This document shows, piece by piece, positions 29,379 through 39,003 of a stretch of DNA of 64,000 nucleotides. A program made the position numbers and the translations under genes. Each line of letters opens with the position of its first letter. Position 1 is the first letter of the stretch. This stretch comes from Streptomyces sp. NRRL F-5630. GTDB taxonomy: Bacteria; Actinomycetota; Actinomycetes; Streptomycetales; Streptomycetaceae. The notes under the pieces are model-generated. The model had not been told where the DNA came from. It did no database searches and saw only the letters and a program-made list of their open reading frames with translations. The stretch lies in assembly GCF_000719475.1 (NCBI RefSeq), contig NZ_JOGO01000003.1, positions 221,193 through 285,192 of the forward strand, written 5' to 3'.

Positions 29379-29744
29379 ATGAACAGTACGGCCGACAGCC
29401 CCCTCGACCCGGACCTCGCCCGGCGCCTCAAGCGGACGGCGGACGGGCTCGTGCCCGCGATCGCCCAGCAGTACGACACCGGCGAGGTGCTCATGCTCGG
29501 GTGGATGGACGACGAGGCGCTGCACCGCACCCTCACCACCGGGCGCTGCACCTACTGGTCGCGCTCGCGGCAGGAGTACTGGGTCAAGGGCGACACCTCC
29601 GGGCACGTCCAGCACGTCAAGTCCGTGGCCCTGGACTGCGACGGCGACACCGTGCTCGTCATGGTCGACCAGGTGGGCGCCGCCTGCCACACGGGCGACC
29701 GCACGTGCTTCGACGCGGACGTGCTGCTCGCACCGGAGTCCTGA
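29379..29744 (+). CDS. hisI: Phosphoribosyl-AMP cyclohydrolase
   Basis: This 121-residue single-domain HisI opens the adenine ring of PRAMP, the third step of histidine synthesis. Zinc/magnesium site residues are in [10 protein letters not shown] and [11 protein letters not shown] (the three Cys). The typical [14 protein letters not shown] and [14 protein letters not shown] blocks are present. HisE, the partner pyrophosphohydrolase, is not in the window. It stands apart from the main his operon and just upstream of trpE. Confidence 0.96.
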   Translation: MNSTADSPLDPDLARRLKRTADGLVPAIAQQYDTGEVLMLGWMDDEALHRTLTTGRCTYWSRSRQEYWVKGDTSGHVQHVKSVALDCDGDTVLVMVDQVGAACHTGDRTCFDADVLLAPES

Positions 29745-29746
29745 AC

Positions 29747-29835
29747 CGGCGGCCCGGCGGCGGGCACCCGCGCCCCGTGGTGCGGCGGCCCGGCGGCGGG
29801 GACACGCGCTCCCTCGCGCGGCGGCCCGGCGGCGG
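29747..29835. repeat. Three 17-bp repeats at an exact 36-bp period between hisI and trpE
   Basis: CGGCGGCCCGGCGGCGG is repeated without change at 29747-29763, 29783-29799 and 29819-29835. The 19-nt intervals differ from one another. It fills about half of the hisI-trpE gap, ending about 60 nt before the trpE -10 element. Confidence 0.8.
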
Positions 29836-29895
29836 AACGCGGATCTCGGCCGTCTTCGGTGGCGGGACGTGAATCCGGCGGCCCCCGCGGGCCAG

Positions 29896-29901
29896 TAGGG
29901 T
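29896..29901 (+). promoter_or_regulatory. Candidate -10 (TAGGGT) of trpE, leaderless geometry
   Basis: TAGGGT is a full match to TAgRRT and ends 8 nt before ATG 29910. No leader ORF with tandem Trp codons is seen upstream. Confidence 0.5.
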
Positions 29902-29909
29902 CCTGCCCC

Positions 29910-31415
29910 ATGGACCTCGCAGCCTTCCGCGCTCTCGCCACCGACCGGCGGGTCATCCCCGTCAGCCGCACCCTCCTCGCCGACGGCGACACCCCGGTCG
30001 GCCTCTACCGCAAGCTCGCCGCCGAGCGCCCCGGCACCTTCCTGCTCGAATCGGCCGAGAGCGCGGGCCAGTCCTGGTCCCGGTACTCCTTCATCGGCGT
30101 CCGCAGCGCCGCCGTGCTCAGCGAGAAGGACGGGCAGGCGCACTGGACGGGCACCCCGCCCGTCGGCGTCCCCACCGACGGCGACCCGCTCGCGGCCCTG
30201 CGCGCCACCGTCGAGGCCCTGCACACCCCGCGCGACCTCGCCCCCGGACTCCCGCCCTTCACCGGCGGCATGGTCGGCTACCTCGGCTACGACGTCGTGC
30301 GCCGCCTGGAGAAGCTCCCCGAGGACACGCCCGACGAGCTGGGCCTGCCCGAGCTGACGATGCTCCTCACCTCGGACCTCGCCGTGCTCGACCACTGGAA
30401 CGGCACCGTCCGGCTCATCGCCAACGCCATCAACCACAACGACCTCGCGACGGGCGTCGACGAGGCGTACGCGGACGCCGTCGCCCGCATCGACGCGATG
30501 GAGGCCGACCTGCGCCGCCCCCTCGCCTCCGAGCCCGCCGCGCTCCCGGAGTCCGCGCTCCCGGAGTACACCGCGCGCTGGGGCGGCCCCGACTTCCGTA
30601 CCGCCGTCGACACGATCAAGGAGCGCATCCGGGCCGGGGAGGCCTTCCAGGTCGTGCCCTCGCAGCGCTTCGAGACACCGTGCGCGGCGAGCGCCCTCGA
30701 CGTCTACCGGGTCCTGCGCGCCACCAACCCCTCGCCCTACATGTACCTCCTGCGCCTCGACGGCTTCGACATCGTCGGCTCCAGCCCCGAGGCACTCGTG
30801 AAGGTCGAGGACGGCCGCGCCCTGGTCCACCCCATCGCGGGCACGCGCCCGCGCGGCGCCACCCCCCAGGAGGACCGCGAACTCGGTGAGGAACTCCTCA
30901 AGGACCCCAAGGAGCGCGCCGAGCACCTCATGCTCGTCGACCTCGGCCGCAACGACCTCGGCCGCGTCTGCGCGCCCGGCAGCGTCGAGGTCGTCGACTT
31001 CATGTCCGTCGAGCGGTACTCGCACGTCATGCACATCGTCTCGACCGTCACCGGGCGGGTCGCGGAGGGCCGCACGGCCTTCGACGTCCTCACCTCCTGC
31101 TTTCCCGCCGGGACCCTCTCGGGCGCGCCGAAGCCGCGCGCCCTGGAGATCATCGACGAACTGGAGCCCTCGCGACGCGGCGTGTACGGCGGCGCCATCG
31201 GCTACCTCGACTTCGCGGGCGACTCGGACACCGCGATCGCGATCCGCACCGCCGTGCTCCGCGAGGGCACCGCCTACGTGCAGGCCGGAGCCGGGGTCGT
31301 CGCCGACTCGGACCCGCTCGCCGAGGACCAGGAGTGCCGCAACAAGGCCGCCGCCGTGCTCCGCGCCGTCCACAGCGCCGACCGCCTGCGGACCGCGCGC
31401 GGCGGTGAGGGATAG
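29910..31415 (+). CDS. trpE: Anthranilate synthase component I
   Basis: This 501-residue chorismate-utilising enzyme makes anthranilate with the amidotransferase TrpG, which is not in this window. Feedback-site motif LLESAES lies near residue 45. Catalytic-domain motifs are [52 protein letters not shown] and [13 protein letters not shown] 29910 rather than an earlier in-frame start is chosen because TAGGGT lies 8 nt upstream. The next gene begins 8 nt after its stop. Confidence 0.96.
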   Translation: MDLAAFRALATDRRVIPVSRTLLADGDTPVGLYRKLAAERPGTFLLESAESAGQSWSRYSFIGVRSAAVLSEKDGQAHWTGTPPVGVPTDGDPLAALRATVEALHTPRDLAPGLPPFTGGMVGYLGYDVVRRLEKLPEDTPDELGLPELTMLLTSDLAVLDHWNGTVRLIANAINHNDLATGVDEAYADAVARIDAMEADLRRPLASEPAALPESALPEYTARWGGPDFRTAVDTIKERIRAGEAFQVVPSQRFETPCAASALDVYRVLRATNPSPYMYLLRLDGFDIVGSSPEALVKVEDGRALVHPIAGTRPRGATPQEDRELGEELLKDPKERAEHLMLVDLGRNDLGRVCAPGSVEVVDFMSVERYSHVMHIVSTVTGRVAEGRTAFDVLTSCFPAGTLSGAPKPRALEIIDELEPSRRGVYGGAIGYLDFAGDSDTAIAIRTAVLREGTAYVQAGAGVVADSDPLAEDQECRNKAAAVLRAVHSADRLRTARGGEG

Positions 31416-31416
31416 T
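31411..31416 (+). promoter_or_regulatory. Candidate internal -10 (GATAGT)
   Basis: GATAGT overlaps the trpE stop codon and ends 6 nt before GTG 31423, so the membrane-protein gene may have its own leaderless transcript besides read-through from trpE. Confidence 0.3.
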
Positions 31417-31422
31417 GGACGG

Positions 31423-32091
31423 GTGACTGCTGTCCCGCATCCCCGTACCGACGCGCCGCCCGCGAGCCCGGCGGTCCCCGAGGCCGCGCCCGCCCAGCGC
31501 GGCGCGCGCCGGAGCCTCGCCGCCGCGCTCGTGCTCGGCGCCGCGGGTGCCGCGCTCGCCCTCCTGTGCTCGCGCCAGACCTGGGCGCACGGCACCGCGA
31601 CCGTCGTGGGCGGCACCCTCCCGCTCTCGGTGAAGGGCGGCGACGTCACCGGCGCCCCGGCGGCCCTCGCCATCGTCGGCCTCGCCTCCCTCTTCGCCGT
31701 CTTCGCCGTCCGCCGCGCGGGCCGCGTCTTCGTCGCGGCCCTGCTCGCACTCAGCGGCGTCGGCACCGTCGTCGCGGGCGTCCTCGGCGCGCGCGATCAC
31801 AGCGCGCTCGACGACAAGGCCGCCGAAGCCTCCGGGCACGCGGCGGCGACCGTCCACGCCTTCAGCGCCACCGTCTGGCCCTGGGTCTCCACGGGCGCCG
31901 GCGCCCTCCTCCTCCTCGCGGGCGTCCTCGCGCTGCTGCACGGCCGCCGCTGGCCCGCGATGTCCGGACGGTACGAGCGCGGGGCCGAGGCGCCCCGCCC
32001 GCGTGCCCCGCGCCGCGCGGTCGACCCGGACCGCCCCGAGGACCTGTGGAAGGCCATCGACCGGGGCGAGGACCCGACGGGCGACCGCTGA
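31423..32091 (+). CDS. TIGR02234 family Trp-biosynthesis-associated membrane protein
   Basis: This 222-residue protein has a short Pro/Ala-rich head and four predicted helices: about 34-50, 82-97, 102-118 and 150-170. An extracytoplasmic loop contains SRQTWAHGTA and GTLPLSVKGGDVTG. The C-terminal tail contains DRPEDLWKAIDRGEDPT. This layout is the actinobacterial TIGR02234 family, found beside trp genes. Its function is not known. Position 8 nt after trpE implies co-expression. Confidence 0.88.
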   Translation: MTAVPHPRTDAPPASPAVPEAAPAQRGARRSLAAALVLGAAGAALALLCSRQTWAHGTATVVGGTLPLSVKGGDVTGAPAALAIVGLASLFAVFAVRRAGRVFVAALLALSGVGTVVAGVLGARDHSALDDKAAEASGHAAATVHAFSATVWPWVSTGAGALLLLAGVLALLHGRRWPAMSGRYERGAEAPRPRAPRRAVDPDRPEDLWKAIDRGEDPTGDR

Positions 32092-32183
32092 GCCGCGCGG
32101 TGCGCGGGGCCCACCCCCGTGAGCACCGCCGGGTCCCGTGCGCGACAATGGACGCGTAGATCCACCGCATCGAGGAGCAAGTC

Positions 32184-32408
32184 ATGTCGCAACAGGGCCA
32201 CGGACACACACCGGCGGCGTGGACCGGCGTTCTGATCGCCTTCGTGGGGTTCATCGTCTGCAGCGTCTTCACCGTGATGGCCGTGCCGGTCGGCTTCTGG
32301 GTCGGCATCGGCATCCTGCTGCTCGCGGCGATCGTGGGCGGCGTGATGAGCGCGGCCGGTCTGGGCGCGCCCAAGGGGAACGGCCCGCTCGGCCACGGCC
32401 ACCACTGA
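32184..32408 (+). CDS. HGxxPAAW family small membrane protein
   Basis: This 74-residue protein carries the name-giving motif HGHTPAAW at residues 6-13, then two hydrophobic helices (TGVLIAFVGFIVCSVFTVMA and FWVGIGILLLAAIVGGVM), and ends in a His-rich GHGHH. The family is restricted to actinobacteria and sits near trp genes; its role is unknown. Metal binding by the His-rich ends is possible. A GGAG lies 7 nt before ATG 32184; GACAAT at 32144-32149 is a candidate -10. Confidence 0.88.
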   Translation: MSQQGHGHTPAAWTGVLIAFVGFIVCSVFTVMAVPVGFWVGIGILLLAAIVGGVMSAAGLGAPKGNGPLGHGHH

Positions 32409-32417
32409 ACCCGGGTG

Positions 32418-32436
32418 AGCGGGGCTCTGCCCCGCT
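32418..32436 (+). terminator. Short hairpin after the HGxxPAAW gene
   Basis: AGCGGGG and CCCCGCT pair around a 5-nt loop, 10 nt after the stop codon. There is no U-tract. Confidence 0.5.
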
Positions 32437-32521
32437 GCCCGCGCGCCGGAGGGCTGGGCCGTCCGCCACGCCGCGGAGGGCGCGCCCGCGCCGCCCGCGT
32501 GCGGCATCGGCCGCCCGGTCC

Positions 32522-32527
32522 CACAAT
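32522..32527 (+). promoter_or_regulatory. Candidate -10 (CACAAT), leaderless geometry
   Basis: CACAAT ends 6 nt before GTG 32534 and is followed by GGGCCG, as at 17672-17683. Confidence 0.4.
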
Positions 32528-32533
32528 GGGCCG

Positions 32534-32956
32534 GTGACCACCTCCGCCCCCCTCGCGCGTCCCGCCCGTCGTCTCGCCGCCCCCGTTCTCGCCCTCGTCG
32601 GCGTGGCGGGGGCGTTCGCGTACGTCGGGGCCGTCGACCCGAACGAGCCGGGGCACTACCCCGCCTGCCCGCTGCTGCGGTTCACCGGGATCTACTGCCC
32701 CGGGTGCGGCGGGCTGCGCAGCGCGCACGCCGTCGCGCACGGGGACCTCGTGGCGGCTTTCCAGGACAACGCGCTCGCCGTCGCCGGATACGGGATCGCC
32801 GCCGTGCTCTGGCTCGTGTGGGCCGTACGCGCCGCGCGCGGCCAGGACCTCGCGGTGCTCCAGCCCCCGGCCCGGCTGCGCTGGGCGCTCGGGGCCGTCC
32901 TGCTCGTCTTCACCCTCGTACGCAACCTGCCGTTCGGCGGCTTCCTGCACCCCTGA
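32534..32956 (+). CDS. DUF2752 family membrane protein
   Basis: This 140-residue membrane protein has about three helices. The DUF2752 signature is clear: YCPGCGGLRSAHAVAHGD, followed by a helix AVAGYGIAAVLWLVWAV and the C-terminal LVRNLPFGGFLHP. The CPxCGG pair could bind metal or form a disulfide. No function is known. It lies between trpE and trpC with the two other membrane-protein genes. Confidence 0.88.
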   Translation: MTTSAPLARPARRLAAPVLALVGVAGAFAYVGAVDPNEPGHYPACPLLRFTGIYCPGCGGLRSAHAVAHGDLVAAFQDNALAVAGYGIAAVLWLVWAVRAARGQDLAVLQPPARLRWALGAVLLVFTLVRNLPFGGFLHP

Positions 32957-33104
32957 ACCCACGCACGCCCCGCTCCGCGGAATCCGCTGGTGAGCCTCGC
33001 CACCGTCAACCGGATGCGGGGCTTACGCCCTGCGGCGGCTACCATCGCAAGAGGTCCCCCGCCCCCCGTTCCACCGGGCACGGCCGGGCCTGAACCACGT
33101 TTCC

Positions 33105-33122
33105 CCTCCCCGCGCGGGGAGG
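33105..33122 (+). promoter_or_regulatory. Hairpin immediately before the trpC ribosome-binding site
   Basis: CCTCCCC-GCGC-GGGGAGG is a perfect 7-bp stem, ending 4 nt before the AGAGGAG ribosome-binding site (33127-33133). The CCTCCCC arm is complementary to a GGAG-type site, so the structure could influence trpC translation. Confidence 0.4.
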
Positions 33123-33142
33123 TTCGAGAGGAGTCCGCCGGA

Positions 33143-33952
33143 GTGAGTGTGCTCGACGAGATCATCGACGGAGTGCGTGCCGACCTCGCGGAACGGCAGG
33201 CGCGCGTCAGCCTCGACGAGCTGAAGGAGCGTGCGGCCCGCGCCCCGGAGGCCCGCGACGGACTCGCCGCGCTCGGCGGCGAGGGCGTGCAGGTCATCTG
33301 CGAGGTCAAGCGCTCCAGCCCCTCCAAGGGCGCGCTCGCCGCGATCGCCGACCCCGCCGCGCTCGCGGCGGACTACGAGGCGGGCGGCGCCGCCGTCATC
33401 TCCGTGCTCACCGAGCAGCGCCGCTTCGGCGGCTCGCTCGCCGACCTCGAAGCGGTCCGCGCCAAGGTGGACATCCCCGTCCTGCGCAAGGACTTCATCG
33501 TCACCTCGTACCAGCTGTGGGAGGCCCGCGCCTACGGGGCCGACCTCGCGCTCCTCATCGTCGCGGCCCTGGAGCAGCCCGCGCTCGAATCGCTCATCGA
33601 GCGGGCCGTCTCGATCGGCCTCACGCCGCTCGTCGAGGCGCACGACGAGGCGGAGGTCGAGCGCGCGGTCGAGGCGGGCGCCCGCCTCATCGGCATCAAC
33701 GCGCGCAACCTGAAGAACCTCAAGGTCGACCGCAACACCTTCGAGCGCGTCGCCCCCGAGGTCCCGGCGGGCGTCCTCAAGGTGGCCGAGTCGGGCGTAC
33801 GCGGCCCGCACGACCTCATCGCCTACGCCAACGCGGGCGCCGACGCCGTCCTCGTCGGCGAGTCCCTCGTCACCGGGCGCGACCCGAAGACCGCCGTCGC
33901 CGACCTCGTCGCCGCAGGCGCCCACCCGGCGCTGCGCCATGGACGGGACTGA
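33143..33952 (+). CDS. trpC: Indole-3-glycerol-phosphate synthase
   Basis: This 269-residue (beta-alpha)8 barrel makes indole-3-glycerol phosphate. Catalytic and substrate motifs are [11 protein letters not shown] (Lys), [41 protein letters not shown] and [14 protein letters not shown] 33143 is chosen for AGAGGAG 9 nt upstream and because the family begins with SVLDEIIDG. The domain is single: no TrpF fusion is present, in keeping with PriA. Confidence 0.96.
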   Translation: MSVLDEIIDGVRADLAERQARVSLDELKERAARAPEARDGLAALGGEGVQVICEVKRSSPSKGALAAIADPAALAADYEAGGAAVISVLTEQRRFGGSLADLEAVRAKVDIPVLRKDFIVTSYQLWEARAYGADLALLIVAALEQPALESLIERAVSIGLTPLVEAHDEAEVERAVEAGARLIGINARNLKNLKVDRNTFERVAPEVPAGVLKVAESGVRGPHDLIAYANAGADAVLVGESLVTGRDPKTAVADLVAAGAHPALRHGRD

Positions 33953-33960
33953 CACCCCCC

Positions 33961-34248
33961 ATGACCACCGCTTCCCCCGCCCCCGCGACCCGGCAGGCCC
34001 CGTGCCCGTCCGGGGCCGCGGTGTGCGCGGCGGAGAGCGGTCCCGCGGCTCCCCCGAGGCCCGGCCTCGCACCGGAACGGGCGGCGTGCGCGCAGGCCCG
34101 CGACCCGTACGCGTGCCTCGCCCGGGGCTGCCGCCCGCGTGGCTGCCGCGCCCCGGCGCGCCGCGTCCACGGCCGCCGCGTGCGGTACGTGATCGGCGAC
34201 GAGCCGGGCCAGGTCAACGGCATGCGATGGCGCCGCGCCGGCCGCTGA
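33961..34248 (+). CDS. trpM: TrpM (TrpX) small protein of the trp operon
   Basis: This 95-residue protein lies between trpC (8 nt upstream) and trpB, the position of SCO2038 in Streptomyces coelicolor. That protein was named TrpM and reported as a modulator of tryptophan synthesis and development. Here it is Ala/Pro/Arg-rich with six Cys (15, 22, 43, 52, 57, 62), the last three within RDPYACLARGCRPRGC. The basic C-terminus is GRRVRYVIGDEPGQVNGMRW. No enzymatic motif is seen. The S. coelicolor protein is shorter in my memory, so the N-terminal 35 residues may be variable. Confidence 0.75.
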   Translation: MTTASPAPATRQAPCPSGAAVCAAESGPAAPPRPGLAPERAACAQARDPYACLARGCRPRGCRAPARRVHGRRVRYVIGDEPGQVNGMRWRRAGR

Positions 34249-34380
34249 GGGCCTGACGCGGCGTGCCGCCCGTACCGTACGTGTCCGGGCGTGCGCGCGC
34301 CGTACCCTCGTGGCCACCGTGCCGTCCCCGACCACCTCTCCCGGGCCGCCCGCGCGCGCCCGGTACCGGAGCGTCCACCC

Positions 34381-35675
<1,295 letters not shown>

Positions 35676-35679
<4 letters not shown>

Positions 35680-35747
35680 GCAACACAGCGAGTGACGCAG
35701 TGAGCGACACAGCGAGTGACGCGATGAGTGGCACGGCGAGCGACGCG
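35676..35747 (+). repeat. Three tandem 24-bp repeats at the start of trpA
   Basis: Units at 35676-35699, 35700-35723 and 35724-35747 share the pattern (G/A)TGAG-(C/T)-xxCAC-(A/G)GCGAG-(T/C)GACGC. Units 1 and 2 differ at two bases. Each begins with a possible start codon in frame. Confidence 0.85.
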
Positions 35748-36575
35748 GCGGCCCGGCAGCACGCCGGGCAGTCCGCGCTGCTGAGCGAGACCCTCGCGGC
35801 CGCCCGCGCCGAGAACCGCGCGGCGCTCGTCGCGTACCTCCCGGCGGGCTTCCCGAGCATCGAGGGCGGCGCGAAGGCCGTGCGGGCCGCGCTCGAAGGC
35901 GGCGCCGACATCGTCGAGGTGGGGCTGCCGCACTCCGACCCGGTCATGGACGGCCCCGTGATCCAGACCGCCGACGACATCGCGCTGCGCGGCGGCCTCA
36001 AGATCCGGCACGTCATGGACACGGTCCGGCAGGCGTTCGAGGCGACGGGCAAGCCCGTCCTCGTCATGACCTACTGGAACCCGATCGACCGCTACGGTGT
36101 CGAGCGCTTCACCCGTGAGCTCGCCGAGGCCGGGGGAGCGGGCTGCATCCTGCCCGACCTGCCCGTGCAGGAGTCCGCGGAGTGGCGCGCGCAGGCCGGG
36201 AAGCGCGGCCTCGCGACGGTCTTCGTCGTCGCGCCCAGCAGCACCGACAAGCGGCTCGGCGAGATCACCTCGGCGGGCAGCGGCTTCGTCTACGCGGCCT
36301 CCCTCATGGGCGTCACGGGCACACGCGACTCGGTCGGCGCGCAGGCCAAGGACCTCGTGACCCGCGCCCGCGCCACGACTGACCTGCCGATCTGCGTCGG
36401 CATCGGCGTCTCGACCCCGGCCCACGCCGCCGAGGTCGCCTCCTTCGCGGACGGCGTCATCGTCGGCTCCGCCTTCGTCAAGCGCCTCCTGGACGCGCCA
36501 GACGAGGAGGCCGGACTCGCGGCGGTACGCGAACTGGCGGGCGAACTGGCGAAGGGCGTCCGGCGACGGGACTGA
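35676..36575 (+). CDS. trpA: Tryptophan synthase alpha subunit
   Basis: This 299-residue alpha subunit cleaves indole-3-glycerol phosphate. Catalytic Glu is in [16 protein letters not shown] and the catalytic Asp in [10 protein letters not shown]; loop GVTGTRDS and phosphate site [13 protein letters not shown] are intact. The first 24 residues are three tandem 8-residue repeats of the type S-x-T-A-S-D-A-x, not seen in other TrpA, and each repeat starts with GTG or ATG. The conserved part begins at [20 protein letters not shown] terminator follows at 36612. Confidence 0.96.
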
Positions 36576-36897
36576 GCCGAGACGCCGGTCCGGTGGACGC
36601 GACGCACGGCCGCGGGCCGGGCACGACGGGGAACCCCCGGCGGGCCCGGCCCGCAGGGGTTTCCGGGGACTCACGGCTCCGGCTCCCCGGGGTTCGGCCT
36701 CTCCGTCCGGTTCAGACCTCCTGAGGCCCCGGCCTTCCGGGGTGTTCCGGCCTGTGCCTCCCGAGCCGTCCGCGCGGGGTGGGCGATGAGCCGATGGTCC
36801 GACCGGTTCCCGGCAACCCAGTGCACTCCGTTTCACTCGTCCGCGTGAAGAAGTGAGGGGGCAGGCACGCGTGCCCCTCCGGTTCGTTGGCGGGAGT
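36576..36897. other. Intergenic region between trpA and the DsbA-like gene
   Basis: About 320 bp. It holds the trp terminator (36612-36654). The remainder is GC-rich with several short CCGG-type inverted repeats. A less GC-rich part (36815-36850) before the next gene probably carries its promoter. I see no gene. Confidence 0.5.
36612..36654 (+). terminator. Terminator of the trp operon
   Basis: A perfect 11-bp outer stem (36612-36622 with 36644-36654) encloses an inner CGGGG/CCCCG pairing. It starts 37 nt after the trpA stop. Confidence 0.65.
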
Positions 36898-37680
36898 GTG
36901 AGCGAGAAGAATCGTCAGGGAAAGCTGTCCGCGCGGGACCGCATCGCGGCCGACCGCCGTCGCGAGGAGGCCCGCGAGAAGCGGCGCAAGAGCCTCGTGA
37001 TGGGAGCCGCCGTGCTCGGGGTGCTCGCCGTGGTGGGGGGCGTCGGCGCCGCCGTCACGCTGGGCAAGAAGGGCAGCACGGACTCCGCGGGACCCGTCGT
37101 GGCCCCCAAGGGCGCGACGGGCGAGGACGGGCTCGCCATCCCGCTCGGCGAGAAGTCGGCCCCCTCCGTCCTCACCATCTGGGAGGACTTCCGCTGCCCG
37201 GCCTGCGCCCAGTTCGAGAACGGCTTCCGGTCCACGATCCACGAGCTGACCGCCTCGGGGAAGCTCCGCGTCGAGTACCACCTCACCACCCTCATCGACG
37301 GCAACATGGGCGGCAGCGGCTCGGCGACCGCCGCCAACGCGGCGCTCTGCGCCCAGGACGAGGGCCGCTTCCCGGCGTACCACGATGTCCTCTACGCCAA
37401 CCAGCCCGCCGAGACGACCGACCCCTACGCCGAGCCGGACAAGCTCCTCGCCCTCGCCGAGAAGGTCAAGGGCCTCGACACCCCCGCCTTCCGCGAGTGC
37501 GTCAAGGGGAACACCCACCGCGCCTGGGTCACCAAGTCCCACGAGAAGTTCCAGCAGGGCGACTTCCGCGGCACCCCCACGGTGATCCTCGACGGCAAAG
37601 ACGTCTTCAAGGACCCGAAGCCGGCCTTCACTCCGGACCGCCTGAAGGAACTCGTGGAGGAGAAGGCCGGGAAGAGCTGA
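36898..37680 (+). CDS. Membrane-anchored DsbA-like thioredoxin-fold protein
   Basis: This 260-residue protein has the same plan as the one at 874-1728: a charged Arg/Lys/Glu head (1-31), one helix (about 33-55, LVMGAAVLGVLAVVGGVGAA) and an extracytoplasmic thioredoxin domain. The active site is CPAC at 100-103 and the cis-Pro loop is FRGTPTVILDG. Two extra Cys (CAQDEGRF and FRECVKG) may form a second disulfide. The start is uncertain: GTG 36898 fits the family, and GTG 36853 is in frame. Lgt follows. Confidence 0.88.
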   Translation: MSEKNRQGKLSARDRIAADRRREEAREKRRKSLVMGAAVLGVLAVVGGVGAAVTLGKKGSTDSAGPVVAPKGATGEDGLAIPLGEKSAPSVLTIWEDFRCPACAQFENGFRSTIHELTASGKLRVEYHLTTLIDGNMGGSGSATAANAALCAQDEGRFPAYHDVLYANQPAETTDPYAEPDKLLALAEKVKGLDTPAFRECVKGNTHRAWVTKSHEKFQQGDFRGTPTVILDGKDVFKDPKPAFTPDRLKELVEEKAGKS

Positions 37681-37686
37681 ACCGCG

Positions 37687-37701
37687 GCCCGGCGGCCGGG
37701 C
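37687..37701 (+). terminator. Small GC hairpin after the DsbA-like gene
   Basis: GCCCGG and CCGGGC pair around a 3-nt loop, 7 nt after the stop. It is a weak candidate with no U-tract. Confidence 0.3.
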
Positions 37702-37817
37702 AACCGCGCCCTTCCGGCACACGCGGACCCGGCCGGAGGCCGCCGGGGCCGCCCGGCGAGGGACGGTGTTACGGAGACGTTGCCAACACCGCGCCCCGCC
37801 CCCCGCTCGCCACGCGA

Positions 37818-37823
37818 TAGCGT
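37818..37823 (+). promoter_or_regulatory. Candidate -10 (TAGCGT) of lgt, leaderless geometry
   Basis: TAGCGT ends 9 nt before ATG 37833 with no ribosome-binding site between them. Confidence 0.4.
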
Positions 37824-37832
37824 TGAGTCGTC

Positions 37833-38858
37833 ATGGACCTTGCCTACATTCCCAGCCCGTCGCGCGGAGTGCTGTACCTCGGCTCCATCCCGCTGCGCGG
37901 ATACGCGTTCTGCATCATCATCGGCGTCTTCGTCGCCGTGCTCATCGGCAACCGGCGCTGGATCGCGCGCGGCGGCCGGGCGGGCACGGTGGCGGACATC
38001 GCCGTCTGGGCCGTGCCCTTCGGGCTCGTCGGCGGACGGCTGTACCACGTCATCACCGACTACGAGCTGTACTTCACCGAGGGCAGGGACTGGGTCAACG
38101 CCTTCAAGATCTGGGAGGGCGGCCTCGGCATCTGGGGCGCGATCGCCTTCGGCGCCCTCGGCGCCTGGATCGGCTGCCGCAGGCGCGGCATCCCGCTCCC
38201 GGCCTGGGCCGACACGGTCGCCCCCGGCATCGCCTTCGCGCAGGCGATCGGTCGCTGGGGCAACTGGTTCAACCAGGAGCTGTACGGCAAGCCGACCGAC
38301 CTGCCCTGGGCGGTGAAGATCACCAGCGACAGCGGTGGCCGCATCCCCGGCACGTACCACCCGACGTTCCTCTACGAGTTCCTGTGGTGCGTCGGCGTGG
38401 GCTTCCTCGTGATCTGGGCCGACCGCCGCTTCCGGCTCGGCCACGGGCGCGCCTTCGCGCTCTACGTCGCCGCGTACTGCGCGGGCCGCGGCTGGATCGA
38501 GTACATGCGGGTCGACACCGCGCACCACATCTTCGGGGTCCGGCTCAACGTGTGGACGGCGATCGTCGTCTTCATCGGCGCCGTCGCCTACTTCGTGCTC
38601 TCCGCCCGGCTCCGTCCGGGCCGCGAGGTCATCCACGACAACGGCGGCGACGGGGAGACCCCGGAACCGCGCGACGCCGAGGACACGCGGACGCCCGAGG
38701 ACGCGGACGCGAAGGACGCCGAGGCCGGGGCCGCCGAGGCGGACACGACCGAGGACAAGGCGGGGGACAAGACCGGGGACAGGACCGGGGCACCGGGCGA
38801 CCCCGTCGTCGAGGACGCCGAGTCCTCCGGCTCCACCGCCTCCCTGAAGAAGAGCTGA
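37833..38858 (+). CDS. lgt: Prolipoprotein diacylglyceryl transferase
   Basis: This 341-residue polytopic enzyme transfers diacylglycerol to the lipobox cysteine of prelipoproteins at the membrane. About seven helices are present. Family signatures are GGLGIWGA, the Lgt motif GRWGNWFNQELYG and GRGWIEYMRVD. The last 75 residues form an acidic, disordered cytoplasmic tail of D/E/T/A/G repeats (DKAGDKTGDRTG), a feature of streptomycete Lgt. Transcription seems independent, with a -10-like TAGCGT 9 nt before the ATG. Confidence 0.96.
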   Translation: MDLAYIPSPSRGVLYLGSIPLRGYAFCIIIGVFVAVLIGNRRWIARGGRAGTVADIAVWAVPFGLVGGRLYHVITDYELYFTEGRDWVNAFKIWEGGLGIWGAIAFGALGAWIGCRRRGIPLPAWADTVAPGIAFAQAIGRWGNWFNQELYGKPTDLPWAVKITSDSGGRIPGTYHPTFLYEFLWCVGVGFLVIWADRRFRLGHGRAFALYVAAYCAGRGWIEYMRVDTAHHIFGVRLNVWTAIVVFIGAVAYFVLSARLRPGREVIHDNGGDGETPEPRDAEDTRTPEDADAKDAEAGAAEADTTEDKAGDKTGDRTGAPGDPVVEDAESSGSTASLKKS

Positions 38859-38871
38859 GCCTGCGGCCCAC

Positions 38872-38920
38872 GGGCCTCACGACTCACGGGCCCACGATTC
38901 ACGGGCCCACGCCCACGGCA
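38872..38920. repeat. Short tandem repeats downstream of lgt
   Basis: The unit [AC]TCACGGGCCCACG occurs twice in direct succession (about 38883-38911), with a partial related copy (GGCCCACGGGCC) just before. Confidence 0.5.
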
Positions 38921-38924
38921 CCCG

Positions 38925-38959
38925 GCAGGGTGGGACGGATCACCTCCGTCCCGCCCTGC
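38925..38959. terminator. Terminator between lgt and the convergent ADPRH operon
   Basis: A 15-bp stem with one G-U pair (38925-38939 with 38945-38959) and a 5-nt loop ends both converging units. Confidence 0.7.
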
Positions 38960-39003
38960 TCCGTGTCCGCCCCCGCTCCGTGTCCGGGCCGCCGCCCCGC
39001 CCC

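Noticed and set aside
29747..29835. CRISPR-like array (three repeats, 19-nt spacers)
   Set aside because: The repeat is 17 bp of simple GC-rich sequence, only three copies occur, and no cas gene is in the window.
29745..29909. Trp-attenuator leader peptide before trpE
   Set aside because: No short frame with adjacent Trp codons and no terminator/antiterminator pair is visible; the -10 element places the transcript start at the ATG.
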